Below are positions 7,301-14,489 of a stretch of 18,832 bases of DNA, piece by piece. This DNA comes from CAINVV01 sp964528535. Lineage in GTDB: Bacteria > Bacteroidota > Bacteroidia > Bacteroidales > Prolixibacteraceae. Under the pieces are notes generated by a model. It saw nothing but the letters and a program-made list of their open reading frames with translations, had not been told where the DNA came from and did no database searches. Each line of letters begins with the position of its first letter. Positions within the stretch are counted from its first letter, which is position 1. Made by a program: the position numbers and the translations under genes. The stretch covers positions 1 to 18,832 of the forward strand of contig CAZGSQ010000070.1 of the NCBI GenBank assembly GCA_964528535.1. The letters run 5' to 3'.

Positions 7301-7431
7301 GGTTAATAAAGCTATTTTTTTCAACAATATTTGATGATGCAAATTAGTAAATTATCTCTGATCTGAGTTTGAAAGTTGGTTATAAAATTAAGATTGTCAG
7401 GGCCACTGGATATGATGCAAGTAGTTTTCGC

Positions 7432-7439
7432 TATTTTTG
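7432..7439 (+). promoter_or_regulatory. -7 box candidate for the HAD phosphatase
   Basis: TATTTTTG matches TAnnTTTG exactly and lies 20 bases before the ATG at 7460. No TTTG stands at the expected 19-base spacing upstream, so only half of the promoter is visible. It lies inside the longer possible reading frame that begins at 7376, which supports using the 7460 start. Confidence 0.35.
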
Positions 7440-7459
7440 CAGAAAATACTGTTCCAACA

Positions 7460-8065
7460 ATGACGAAAGAAATAGAGTTGACTGTTGATCCAAGAGCCAG
7501 GGGGCTGATATTTGACATTGATGGTACCATTTCTGATACCATGCCCATTCATCGTCTGGCTTATCAACAGACAGCAGCCGAATATGGTTTCGAGATCTCA
7601 TCGGAACTTTTTTATAGCCTGAGTGGCATTCCAGCGTACCAGACCAGCTGCCTCCTTAAAGAGAAATTTCAGCAGGACTTTGACCCGCAGGAATTTGCTG
7701 ATAAGAAAGAGTTCAATTTCTTGCAAAATATCCATTTGGCCGGACCAATTCATCCCGTGATCAATATTATCAGGAAATACCATGGCAATCTTCCGATGGC
7801 TTGCGGTACGGGTGGAACCAGGTTTTATGCACACAAGACACTTGAATTGGCCGGTGTTCATGCATATTTCGAACATGTTGTCACAGCTGAGGATGTTGAA
7901 AACCACAAACCGTATCCGGATACATTTTTGAAGGCGGCTGAACTGATTGGTGTTTCGCCTGAATTTTGTCAAGTCTTCGAAGATAGTAAGCTTGGCCTCC
8001 AGGCTGCTGAGGCAGCGGGAATGATGGCAACAGATGTGACTCCATTTTATCATACCGAAGGATAA
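7460..8065 (+). CDS. HAD-superfamily phosphatase, YqaB / beta-phosphoglucomutase-like
   Basis: 201 aa from ATG 7460. An in-frame ATG at 7376 would add 28 residues with no HAD homology and would overlap a promoter-like box. Motif I F-D-I-D-G-T gives nucleophile Asp19 and acid/base Asp21. Motif II lies in C-G-T-G-G-T near 115-120. Motif III Lys150 is in N-H-K-P-Y-P-D, and motif IV is F-E-D-S (173-176, Asp175). The cap domain is the helical type of subfamily IA. Overall spacing and wording closely resemble E. coli YqaB, which acts on fructose-1-phosphate and 6-phosphogluconate, so a small sugar-phosphate phosphatase is likely; a mutase role is less likely but not excluded. It is a cytoplasmic, single-gene unit, divergent from the small membrane protein gene. 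Confidence 0.82.
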   Translation: MTKEIELTVDPRARGLIFDIDGTISDTMPIHRLAYQQTAAEYGFEISSELFYSLSGIPAYQTSCLLKEKFQQDFDPQEFADKKEFNFLQNIHLAGPIHPVINIIRKYHGNLPMACGTGGTRFYAHKTLELAGVHAYFEHVVTAEDVENHKPYPDTFLKAAELIGVSPEFCQVFEDSKLGLQAAEAAGMMATDVTPFYHTEG

Positions 8066-8176
8066 AGGCTTAGGGATGGACTCCTGAATTGGGAAAATAT
8101 AGTGATGAATGCTGAAATAATTTTAATGTGAGCTTTTTCCCCTTTTTCCTATTTCCTTTTAATTGGAACAATTAAC

Positions 8177-10204
8177 ATGCAATTTAAGATTACCGCAGAT
8201 TTTATTCCGACAGGGGATCAGCCTCAAGCAATTGTGCAATTGAGTGACGGGATTCAGTCCGGCTTGCCATACCAGACACTGCTCGGGGTGACAGGTTCCG
8301 GCAAGACATTTACCATGGCCAATGTGATTGAGAAGGTACAAAAGCCTACTCTAATACTGAGTCACAACAAAACACTGGCTGCCCAGCTATATGGAGAGAT
8401 GAAGCAGTTTTTTCCTGAAAACGCTGTACAGTATTTTGTCTCTTATTACGATTACTACCAGCCCGAAGCATATCTTCCGACCACCGATACTTTTATTGAA
8501 AAGGATCTCGCCATCAACAAGGAGATCGAGAAGCTCAGGCTTGCTGCCACCTCCTCCTTGTTATCCGGCAGAAGAGATATTGTGGTTGTCTCTTCGGTAT
8601 CTTGCATTTATGGAATTGGAAATCCGGAGGACTTTCATGCGAATGTGACCCATATTAAAACAGGGGAGCAACTTGGCCGCAACGTGATGTTGCGAAAGTT
8701 GGTGGATGCCATGTATTCCAGAACCGAGCTGGATTTTCAACGGGGCAATTTTAGGGTCAAGGGTGATACTGTGGATGTTTTTCCCGCCTACGCGGATGAT
8801 GCTGTTCGAATTCAATTCTTTGGGGAGGAGATTGAGGAAATTTCCACTTTCAATCCTGAAAGTGGAGCAATTCTGCAACAACATGACAATTATTCCATTT
8901 ATCCTGCCAATATTTTTGTTACCACGAAGGATCGAACCAAGTCGGCGATCAGGCAAATTCAGGATGACCTTGTCAGGCAGATTGATTTTTTTAAGAGTAC
9001 AGGCAAACATGCAGAAGCCAAACGAATAGAAGACAGGGTCAATTATGATCTGGAGATGATTAGAGAGTTGGGTTATTGTCCAGGCATTGAAAATTATTCC
9101 CGCTATTTTGATGGGCGGACTCCTGGGTCGCGACCATTCTGTCTATTGGACTTTTTTCCTGAGGATTTTCTGATGATCATTGACGAGAGCCATGTGACCA
9201 TGCCTCAAATCAGGGCGATGTACGGAGGGGATCGGTCGCGCAAGACTACACTTGTGGATTATGGATTCAGGTTACCTGCAGCCATTGACAACAGGCCATT
9301 GAAATTTGATGAATTTGAAGCTGTAGCGCGGCAATTGATCTTTGTCAGCGCTACCCCTGCTGATTATGAACTGCAGAAGAGTGAAGGTGTGATTGTAGAG
9401 CAGATCATTCGCCCCACCGGTTTGCTCGATCCGATCATCGAAATTCGGCCTGCACACAACCAGATTGATGATTTAATTCATGAAATTCACCTCCGAATTG
9501 AGAAGAATGAACGCATCCTAGTGACCACGCTGACCAAAAGAATGGCAGAAGAGTTGTCCAAATATTTTGACCGTATCAGCATCAAGTGTCGTTACATTCA
9601 CTCTGATGTGGATACCATGGAGCGTGTAGAGATCATGGAAGAGCTTCGGAAAGGTAGTTTTGATGTTTTGGTTGGCATTAATCTCCTGCGTGAAGGGTTG
9701 GATCTTCCAGAAGTCTCGCTGGTGGCCATTCTGGATGCCGATAAAGAGGGATTTCTGCGGTCGGAACGATCGCTCACTCAGACTGCAGGTCGGGCGGCAC
9801 GTAACCTGAATGGAAGGGTTATCATGTATGCAGATAAAATGACTAATTCGATGCAGAGGACGATCGATGCTTCCAATTACAGGAGGAACAAGCAACATGA
9901 ATACAACCTTACCAACGGAATCACCCCAACTGCCATTGTTAAGCCGACGCGTGAGATCATCGGACTTGAGTACAGAATCTCTAAAGGGGTGGGCGGAAGG
10001 CCATATGTACCCCCTGAAACCATAGATTATGCGGCTGATCCAGTGTTGGCTTACCTAAAGCCTGAAGCTCTTGAAAAGGCCATCCTGAAAACCAAAAAGG
10101 AGATGGAGAAGGCTGCCAAAGAGCTTGATTTTATTGAGGCTGCCAGACTAAGGGATGAGATGTATGCCTTGCAGAAACTATTTAAAGAGCGTCAAAATGG
10201 ATAA
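8177..10204 (+). CDS. uvrB: Excinuclease ABC subunit B
   Basis: 675 aa, the normal length of UvrB. It is the damage-verifying helicase-like subunit of nucleotide excision repair; it is loaded by UvrA and then recruits UvrC for incision. Walker A G-V-T-G-S-G-K-T is at 37-44. The beta-hairpin region that clamps DNA is visible as Y-Y-D-Y-Y-Q-P-E-A-Y from about residue 90. The DEAD-like box D-E-S-H is at 336-339, and helicase motif VI Q-T-A-G-R-A-A-R is at 535-542. The C-terminal UVR domain (about 633-668), which contacts UvrC, is complete, with L-D-F-I-E-A-A-R-L-R-D-E-M. The start ATG 8177 gives the typical M-x-F-x-I opening. The following HD-domain gene begins inside the last codons. I saw no SOS-type box in the 111 bases upstream. 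Confidence 0.98.
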   Translation: MQFKITADFIPTGDQPQAIVQLSDGIQSGLPYQTLLGVTGSGKTFTMANVIEKVQKPTLILSHNKTLAAQLYGEMKQFFPENAVQYFVSYYDYYQPEAYLPTTDTFIEKDLAINKEIEKLRLAATSSLLSGRRDIVVVSSVSCIYGIGNPEDFHANVTHIKTGEQLGRNVMLRKLVDAMYSRTELDFQRGNFRVKGDTVDVFPAYADDAVRIQFFGEEIEEISTFNPESGAILQQHDNYSIYPANIFVTTKDRTKSAIRQIQDDLVRQIDFFKSTGKHAEAKRIEDRVNYDLEMIRELGYCPGIENYSRYFDGRTPGSRPFCLLDFFPEDFLMIIDESHVTMPQIRAMYGGDRSRKTTLVDYGFRLPAAIDNRPLKFDEFEAVARQLIFVSATPADYELQKSEGVIVEQIIRPTGLLDPIIEIRPAHNQIDDLIHEIHLRIEKNERILVTTLTKRMAEELSKYFDRISIKCRYIHSDVDTMERVEIMEELRKGSFDVLVGINLLREGLDLPEVSLVAILDADKEGFLRSERSLTQTAGRAARNLNGRVIMYADKMTNSMQRTIDASNYRRNKQHEYNLTNGITPTAIVKPTREIIGLEYRISKGVGGRPYVPPETIDYAADPVLAYLKPEALEKAILKTKKEMEKAAKELDFIEAARLRDEMYALQKLFKERQNG

Positions 10205-10697
10205 TCAAACCACCTTCACTTTGTTAGAGATGATCAGGCACAATTGTGGCGATAGGCCAAGGATTGAACATTCGCTAAAGGTATTTGGTTATGCCCAATT
10301 ACTGGGACAAATGGAGCATCTGAGCATTGAAGATCAATTTGTTTTGGAACTGACGGCCGCTTTGCACGACATTGGTATATATGTTTCAGAATCCAAATAC
10401 GGATTCTCTGATGGACACAAACAGGAATTCGAAGGACCACCTGTTGCCAGGCAGATTTTGGAAAGTCTTGCCGTGAGCCCTGATGTTGTGAACAGGGTTT
10501 GTTTTATCATTGGCAAGCACCATACCTTCTCTGCCATTGATGGTAAAGATTTTCAATTGCTTGTGGAGGCAGATTTTCTCGTAAATGCAGTTGAAGAGTT
10601 CGTTTCGCTGGAAGGGGTTCACAAATTTGTGGAATTGAACTTCAAAACAGAGAGCGGCAAGCGTCTGATTGGGGCGTTGTTTCCTGTGAAACTATGA
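10197..10697 (+). CDS. HD-domain putative phosphohydrolase, overlapping uvrB
   Basis: 166 aa from ATG 10197; the frame is open further upstream inside uvrB, but this ATG overlaps the uvrB stop in the compact form ATGGATAA. The HD metal-site residues are present: His25 (R-I-E-H-S), His57-Asp58 (A-L-H-D-I-G), His108/His109 (G-K-H-H-T) and a later Asp126 (E-A-D-F). HD proteins of this size usually hydrolyse phosphate esters or nucleotides; the substrate is unknown here. The 8-nt overlap suggests translational coupling, so it is probably made with UvrB. Its stop overlaps the stop of the convergent TfoX-like gene by six bases. A link to DNA repair is inference from position only. Confidence 0.82.
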   Translation: MDNQTTFTLLEMIRHNCGDRPRIEHSLKVFGYAQLLGQMEHLSIEDQFVLELTAALHDIGIYVSESKYGFSDGHKQEFEGPPVARQILESLAVSPDVVNRVCFIIGKHHTFSAIDGKDFQLLVEADFLVNAVEEFVSLEGVHKFVELNFKTESGKRLIGALFPVKL

Positions 10698-11036
10698 TCT
10701 TCTTTTTTTTGACGCAATTGCTCTGTTATTGAAGTCGAGTGCCAATCCAATCCAGTAGTCCAACTCCATTTCTTTGTTCATTCCTGTTTCGTCAACCATC
10801 ACCCAGCCTTTCATCTGCTGTCTTGTAAAGTCCATTGTGCGGCAACCCCTCTTTTCGACTGCCTTTTCATGCATATTGGGATCAATACGGCACATCATCT
10901 CGTCTTTTATAACTCCAATGCACATCTTTTCATTTACCATGAATGCCAAACCTCCCATCATCTCTTTTTCATTCAGGTTGGAAAGATCGACCAGTTTTTC
11001 ACGTATTCTGTTTGCAAGTGTTTCGTTGTATGCCAT
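10692..11036 (-). CDS. TfoX/Sxy N-terminal domain family protein
   Basis: 114 aa. The pattern M-A-Y-N-E-x-L-A-x-R-I-R, then K-E-M-M-G-G-L-A-F-M-V-N-E-K-M-C-I-G-V, I-D-P and a final K-G-W-V-M-V matches the stand-alone TfoX N-terminal domain. Full TfoX/Sxy regulates competence in gammaproteobacteria, but single-domain versions in Bacteroidota have no shown role, so regulation of DNA uptake should not be assumed. It starts two bases after the stop of the putative lipoprotein gene, as the last of three closely spaced reverse-strand genes. The basic tail K-K-R-R-S may be disordered. It ends six bases inside the convergent HD-domain gene. Confidence 0.85.
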   Translation of the reverse strand: MAYNETLANRIREKLVDLSNLNEKEMMGGLAFMVNEKMCIGVIKDEMMCRIDPNMHEKAVEKRGCRTMDFTRQQMKGWVMVDETGMNKEMELDYWIGLALDFNNRAIASKKRRS

Positions 11037-11038
11037 TC

Positions 11039-11344
11039 CTATCTCTTTTTGATTCTTTGTATTGTAATCCGGTTATTGGGGCAACTGCCTGGAGTTATTT
11101 GCCAATCCAATTCAACCGAAATTGGTAAAGTCTCTTTTTCCAATGCGAAATTGGAGTTGGACGGAATTGTCTCGAACAGATAGATTTCACCATCGATGAT
11201 AATCAACCATCCCCCGCAGCATGCACACATTCTGTAATCCTGACCTGTTATTTGGCCGGGTGACATGAACTCCTGGTCTGCTTTTTTGCAGGCATCAGTC
11301 TGAATTGTTAGAATCAATAGTAAAATGAAACAATATTTTCCCAT
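11039..11344 (-). CDS. Putative cysteine-rich secreted lipoprotein, unknown family
   Basis: 101 aa. A short hydrophobic start (C-F-I-L-L-L-I-L-T-I) leads to T-D-A-C-K-K, so Cys19 could be a lipidated residue after signal peptidase II; the lipobox is not ideal. The mature part has a tight cluster C-A-C-C-G-G-W at residues 40-46 and a lone Cys88, suggesting a metal site or disulfides. The rest is short beta-like strands (L-I-I-I-D-G-E-I-Y-L-F, I-S-V-E-L-D-W). I recognise no family with a known function. It lies 18 bases after the serine hydrolase and two bases before the TfoX-like gene, which points to a shared transcript. Confidence 0.65.
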   Translation of the reverse strand: MGKYCFILLLILTIQTDACKKADQEFMSPGQITGQDYRMCACCGGWLIIIDGEIYLFETIPSNSNFALEKETLPISVELDWQITPGSCPNNRITIQRIKKR

Positions 11345-11362
11345 TCTTCTTCAAAAGAGAGG

Positions 11363-12940
11363 TTAGTTATTCATTCGATTCAATTCAAGATCCTGGAAAT
11401 CATAGCTAAAGTCGGTTAGGGGAGATATTGCCTTCATGTTAAATTTACTTGCCTTGCCAGACTGGTCCAGACTGAAGATGACAAATGCATCGGCATCCAT
11501 GCTTCTGTCTTTCCATTTGACCACCCATGTGTTTCCTTTGTAAGTGACCAATTCTCCTGTTAAATTTGGGGATCTTTTTGAGTTAAACCATAATCTGCCA
11601 TCTTTTTTGGAAATGGTTACGACACCAAACCAATTGTCAGTGTAGTTGCCGGTATAGAGTGAATCAGCCTGCACTATTCCTGATGTTTTTTGTTTTTCAA
11701 TATCATTCCAAATGGCATCTGTTATCGATTCGGCTTCTTTTAGCTGTTTGACTTCCATATCGTGGTACTGTTTCACCCTATCGGTTTTATTCAAACCTAA
11801 ATAGCTGTCTTTTATTGTATTTGTGATGGTAGTGAATGCAAGTCCTGCCTGTTGATTGGTCAAGACAATGATACCAAGTTTCAACTCCGGGAGGAGTGTC
11901 ACCTGCGTCACGATGCCAGCCAGACCACCTGTATGTGTGACCTGTTTCTTTCCACATACATCGCTCAGAAACCATCCGAGCCCATAGCTTGAAAAATGGG
12001 TGTTGTAAGGGCCTGTCTCCCTGACAGGAAGGATGGTTTGTGGAGTCCACATGGTTTCATGAACCTGCTTGCTGAAGAGTCTATTTGAAGAGTCAACCCC
12101 ATATTCGCCATCGTTCATTTGCATTATGATCCATTTGCAAAGATCTGTAAGATTGCTGTATATGCCACCTGCGGCATTGCAGGTCTCATTGAAATCGCGG
12201 TTGATGATTTCTATCTTTCCGTTCACAGGAGCGTGAGGGTCAATTACATTTGACTTGTCTTTCAAACGACTGTAGGTGGCAGCACTACTGGTCATATTCA
12301 GCGGTTTCATGATACGGGTTTCAATAAATTCCTCCCAACTCATTTTGGAGATCCTTGCAACTACCTCTCCCGCAACAATGTATAACAGGTTGTCGTAATC
12401 GAATTTTGTTCTGAAACTTGAAACCGGCTTAAGGTAGCGTAGGTTGTGAATGATGTCGTTGAGTGTAAAATTGTTGGAACCGGGCCACAGCATCAGATCG
12501 CCTGCCCCCAACCCAAGGCCACTCCGGTGTGTAAGCAGATCTTTGATGGTAAATTCTTCAGTGACATAGGGGTTGTAAAGCCGGAATTCAGGGATGTAAT
12601 CAATAACTTTATCGTCCCATGCCAATTTCTTTTCGTCAACCAGAATCGCGAGGGCTGCTGCAGTAAAGGCTTTGCTGTTGGAGGCTATACCGAAAAGGGT
12701 ATTGCTGTTAACTTTTAGGTTTGTTCGTAACGAGCGTACCCCATAACCTTTCGAGTGTATGATCTGATTGTCTTTGACGATAGCCACGGCAATTCCAGGT
12801 ACATCGAATGTTTTCATGGTTTTTTCAACCAAACTATCTATTTGGCTTGATGTAATGACTTGAGCTTTTGCAAAATGGCAACCAATAACCAGAATGCAGC
12901 CAATAATTAATTGCGTAGGTTTGGATGTTGTAAATTTCAT
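11363..12940 (-). CDS. Secreted beta-lactamase-fold serine hydrolase (class C / penicillin-binding-like)
   Basis: 525 aa from ATG 12940; an in-frame ATG at 12982 would put 14 polar residues before the signal peptide. The signal peptide has its core at residues 11-20 and a likely cut after Ala26 before Gln27. The beta-lactamase-family site is complete: S-N-S-K with Ser87 and Lys90, Y-D-N at 182-184, and H-T-G-G at 336-339 (His replaces the Lys of KTG, as in esterase-like members). Helix patterns such as I-K-D-L-L-T-H-R-S-G-L confirm the family. A C-terminal region of about 110 residues (Y-T-G-N-Y, W-F-G-V-V-T-I, L-W-F-N-S) resembles DUF3471. The family includes D-aminopeptidases, esterases and PBP-like proteins; the substrate is unknown, and antibiotic resistance is not implied. 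It heads a tight three-gene cluster. Confidence 0.88.
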   Translation of the reverse strand: MKFTTSKPTQLIIGCILVIGCHFAKAQVITSSQIDSLVEKTMKTFDVPGIAVAIVKDNQIIHSKGYGVRSLRTNLKVNSNTLFGIASNSKAFTAAALAILVDEKKLAWDDKVIDYIPEFRLYNPYVTEEFTIKDLLTHRSGLGLGAGDLMLWPGSNNFTLNDIIHNLRYLKPVSSFRTKFDYDNLLYIVAGEVVARISKMSWEEFIETRIMKPLNMTSSAATYSRLKDKSNVIDPHAPVNGKIEIINRDFNETCNAAGGIYSNLTDLCKWIIMQMNDGEYGVDSSNRLFSKQVHETMWTPQTILPVRETGPYNTHFSSYGLGWFLSDVCGKKQVTHTGGLAGIVTQVTLLPELKLGIIVLTNQQAGLAFTTITNTIKDSYLGLNKTDRVKQYHDMEVKQLKEAESITDAIWNDIEKQKTSGIVQADSLYTGNYTDNWFGVVTISKKDGRLWFNSKRSPNLTGELVTYKGNTWVVKWKDRSMDADAFVIFSLDQSGKASKFNMKAISPLTDFSYDFQDLELNRMNN

Positions 12941-13307
12941 ACTATGAATAATTTGTTTTTTAAGGGTAGTATGGAACTCCATGTTGCGAAATTATTACCA
13001 TTCCTGAGGATGTGGTTATGCAACAAGTTCGTTTCATTTTGTAAAATTTTGATGACCACAAGTTACCAAATAGATAACAACAAACAATTGTTGTCTAAAA
13101 TATGGGAGGGAACCATCTCGAAATAATTAATTTTGATGGATCCGGAGGTTTTTCTATGCTTGACAAAAGGGCGCACAACCTTGCAATTGTAAAAATAAAT
13201 TTTCCATCATAATTGTATAAAGTGCGAGTCTGGAAGACATGTTTAAAGTGCTTTTGTTAATTGTTTTAATATTATAATATTCAGTAATTTACTAATAAAA
13301 TTACCGT
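12941..13307. other. Divergent spacer between two secreted hydrolase genes
   Basis: 367 AT-rich bases without a credible gene separate the serine hydrolase (-) from the esterase (+). I see AACAATTGTT, a perfect 10-bp palindrome at 13083-13092, and AATATTATAATATT, a perfect 14-bp AT-only palindrome at 13268-13281 just before the esterase. On the reverse strand TAATTTCG around 12990 resembles a -7 box with one mismatch. None of these is strong. Confidence 0.5.
13253..13282 (+). promoter_or_regulatory. Weak promoter candidate for the esterase
   Basis: TTTG at 13253-13256 is followed after 18 bases by TAATATTC at 13275-13282, which keeps TA and TT of the -7 consensus but misses two positions. 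It lies 25 bases before the ATG. The region is AT-rich, so chance is a real alternative. Confidence 0.25.
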
Positions 13308-14231
13308 ATGAAGATTACAATGCTAATTGTTGCCATCACTCTTTGTTGCATCAATGGTTCTTCTCAAAACCTACCGAAGGTCTCTTCCGGAACGTTGAAG
13401 AGAATTGAAAATTTCCATTCTGATTTTGTAGAGCGCAGAAATATTGATGTTTGGTTACCTGAAGGTTATGATGGTGTCAAAAGATATTCTGTGCTATACA
13501 TGCATGACGGACAAATGTTATATGATAGCACTACTACCTGGAACAAAAAAAGTTGGAATGCCGATGTGGTATTGGCCAAATTGCAGAAGGAAGGTAGAAT
13601 TAAAGATGTAATTCTGGTTGGGATTTGGAGTAGTGTCAAGTACAGGCATCGTGATTATTTTCCACAAAAGCCATTCGAATCCATGACAAAGGAGGAGCAG
13701 GACTTTGTGACCATACAACTTCAGGGCATTGCTAAAACCAAGGAGAGCTTCCAACCAATCTCAGACAACTACTTGAAATTTTTGGTCACTGAATTGAAAC
13801 CATTTATAGACAATAATTTCAATGTATTCAAGGATAAGTCCCATACATTTGTTGCAGGTAGCAGCATGGGAGGCTTGATTTCGATCTATGCGATTTGTGA
13901 ATATCCTGATGTATTTGGAGGGGCCGCCTGCATGAGTACCCATTGGCCCGGAATTTTTTCAATGGAAAGCAATCCAATTCCTGATACTTTTGTTAATTAT
14001 CTGAAGAAATACCTTCCTGATCCCCAAACCCATAAAATATACTTCGATTATGGCGATCAGACGCTGGATGCCATGTATCCACCTTTGCAGAAAAAGGTAG
14101 ATGAAGTGATGAAGGCCAAAGGATTTATGCCAAAAAACTGGATGACGCGTTACTTTCCAGGGAAAGACCATAGTGAAAATTCATGGGGCCAAAGGTTGAA
14201 CATACCATTGGGATTTATGTTGAATAATTAG
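13308..14231 (+). CDS. Secreted esterase, alpha/beta hydrolase (putative esterase D / feruloyl esterase-like)
   Basis: 307 aa. A short signal peptide (residues 1-19) probably ends at S-S before Gln20. The protein has the putative-esterase layout: I-D-V-W-L-P-E-G-Y, then V-L-Y-M-H-D-G-Q-M early, a nucleophile elbow G-S-S-M-G-G with Ser186, Y-G-D at 248-250 with Asp250 or Asp254 as the acid, and D-H-S with His288 as the base. Length matches the family (about 280-320 aa). Relatives act on siderophore, feruloyl or acetyl-xylan esters; the substrate is unknown here and no carbohydrate or siderophore gene lies nearby. It is divergent from the serine hydrolase and 258 bases before the kinase, with no clear terminator between. 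Confidence 0.85.
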   Translation: MKITMLIVAITLCCINGSSQNLPKVSSGTLKRIENFHSDFVERRNIDVWLPEGYDGVKRYSVLYMHDGQMLYDSTTTWNKKSWNADVVLAKLQKEGRIKDVILVGIWSSVKYRHRDYFPQKPFESMTKEEQDFVTIQLQGIAKTKESFQPISDNYLKFLVTELKPFIDNNFNVFKDKSHTFVAGSSMGGLISIYAICEYPDVFGGAACMSTHWPGIFSMESNPIPDTFVNYLKKYLPDPQTHKIYFDYGDQTLDAMYPPLQKKVDEVMKAKGFMPKNWMTRYFPGKDHSENSWGQRLNIPLGFMLNN

Positions 14232-14391
14232 ATTGCTAAGTCTGATCTATTCGATAGTGAAGTTTTGTTGTGGGAACTGGAACCCAAGTAGAACCTATGA
14301 ACTATTGAAATTGGTGCAATTTAAAACAATTGGCTCACTTCAAATTTAACCTGATGTGAAACAATAAATAGTAAACCAGGTGGTTCCATCA

Positions 14392-14399
14392 TAAATTTG
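14392..14399 (+). promoter_or_regulatory. -7 box candidate for the hybrid kinase
   Basis: TAAATTTG matches TAnnTTTG exactly, about 90 bases before the TTG start. No -33 TTTG is at the expected distance. A second near match, TAAATTTT, follows at 14400-14407. Confidence 0.3.
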
Positions 14400-14489
14400 T
14401 AAATTTTTGAACAAAAACTAAATCTAACTGTTATCATGATAGTTGTGAACCTTCCTATTGAATACGCACTGCTTTCTTGATAATTAATT

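Noticed and set aside
7376..7459. N-terminal extension of the HAD phosphatase from ATG 7376
   Set aside because: The 28 extra residues have no HAD similarity and contain a promoter-like TATTTTTG; the ATG at 7460 fits the family start.
8561..9010. A 149-codon reverse-strand open frame within uvrB
   Set aside because: It lies fully inside a confident uvrB and has no recognisable content.
13268..13281. Perfect 14-bp palindrome AATATTATAATATT before the esterase
   Set aside because: It is made only of A and T in a very AT-rich region, so chance is likely and no operator can be claimed.
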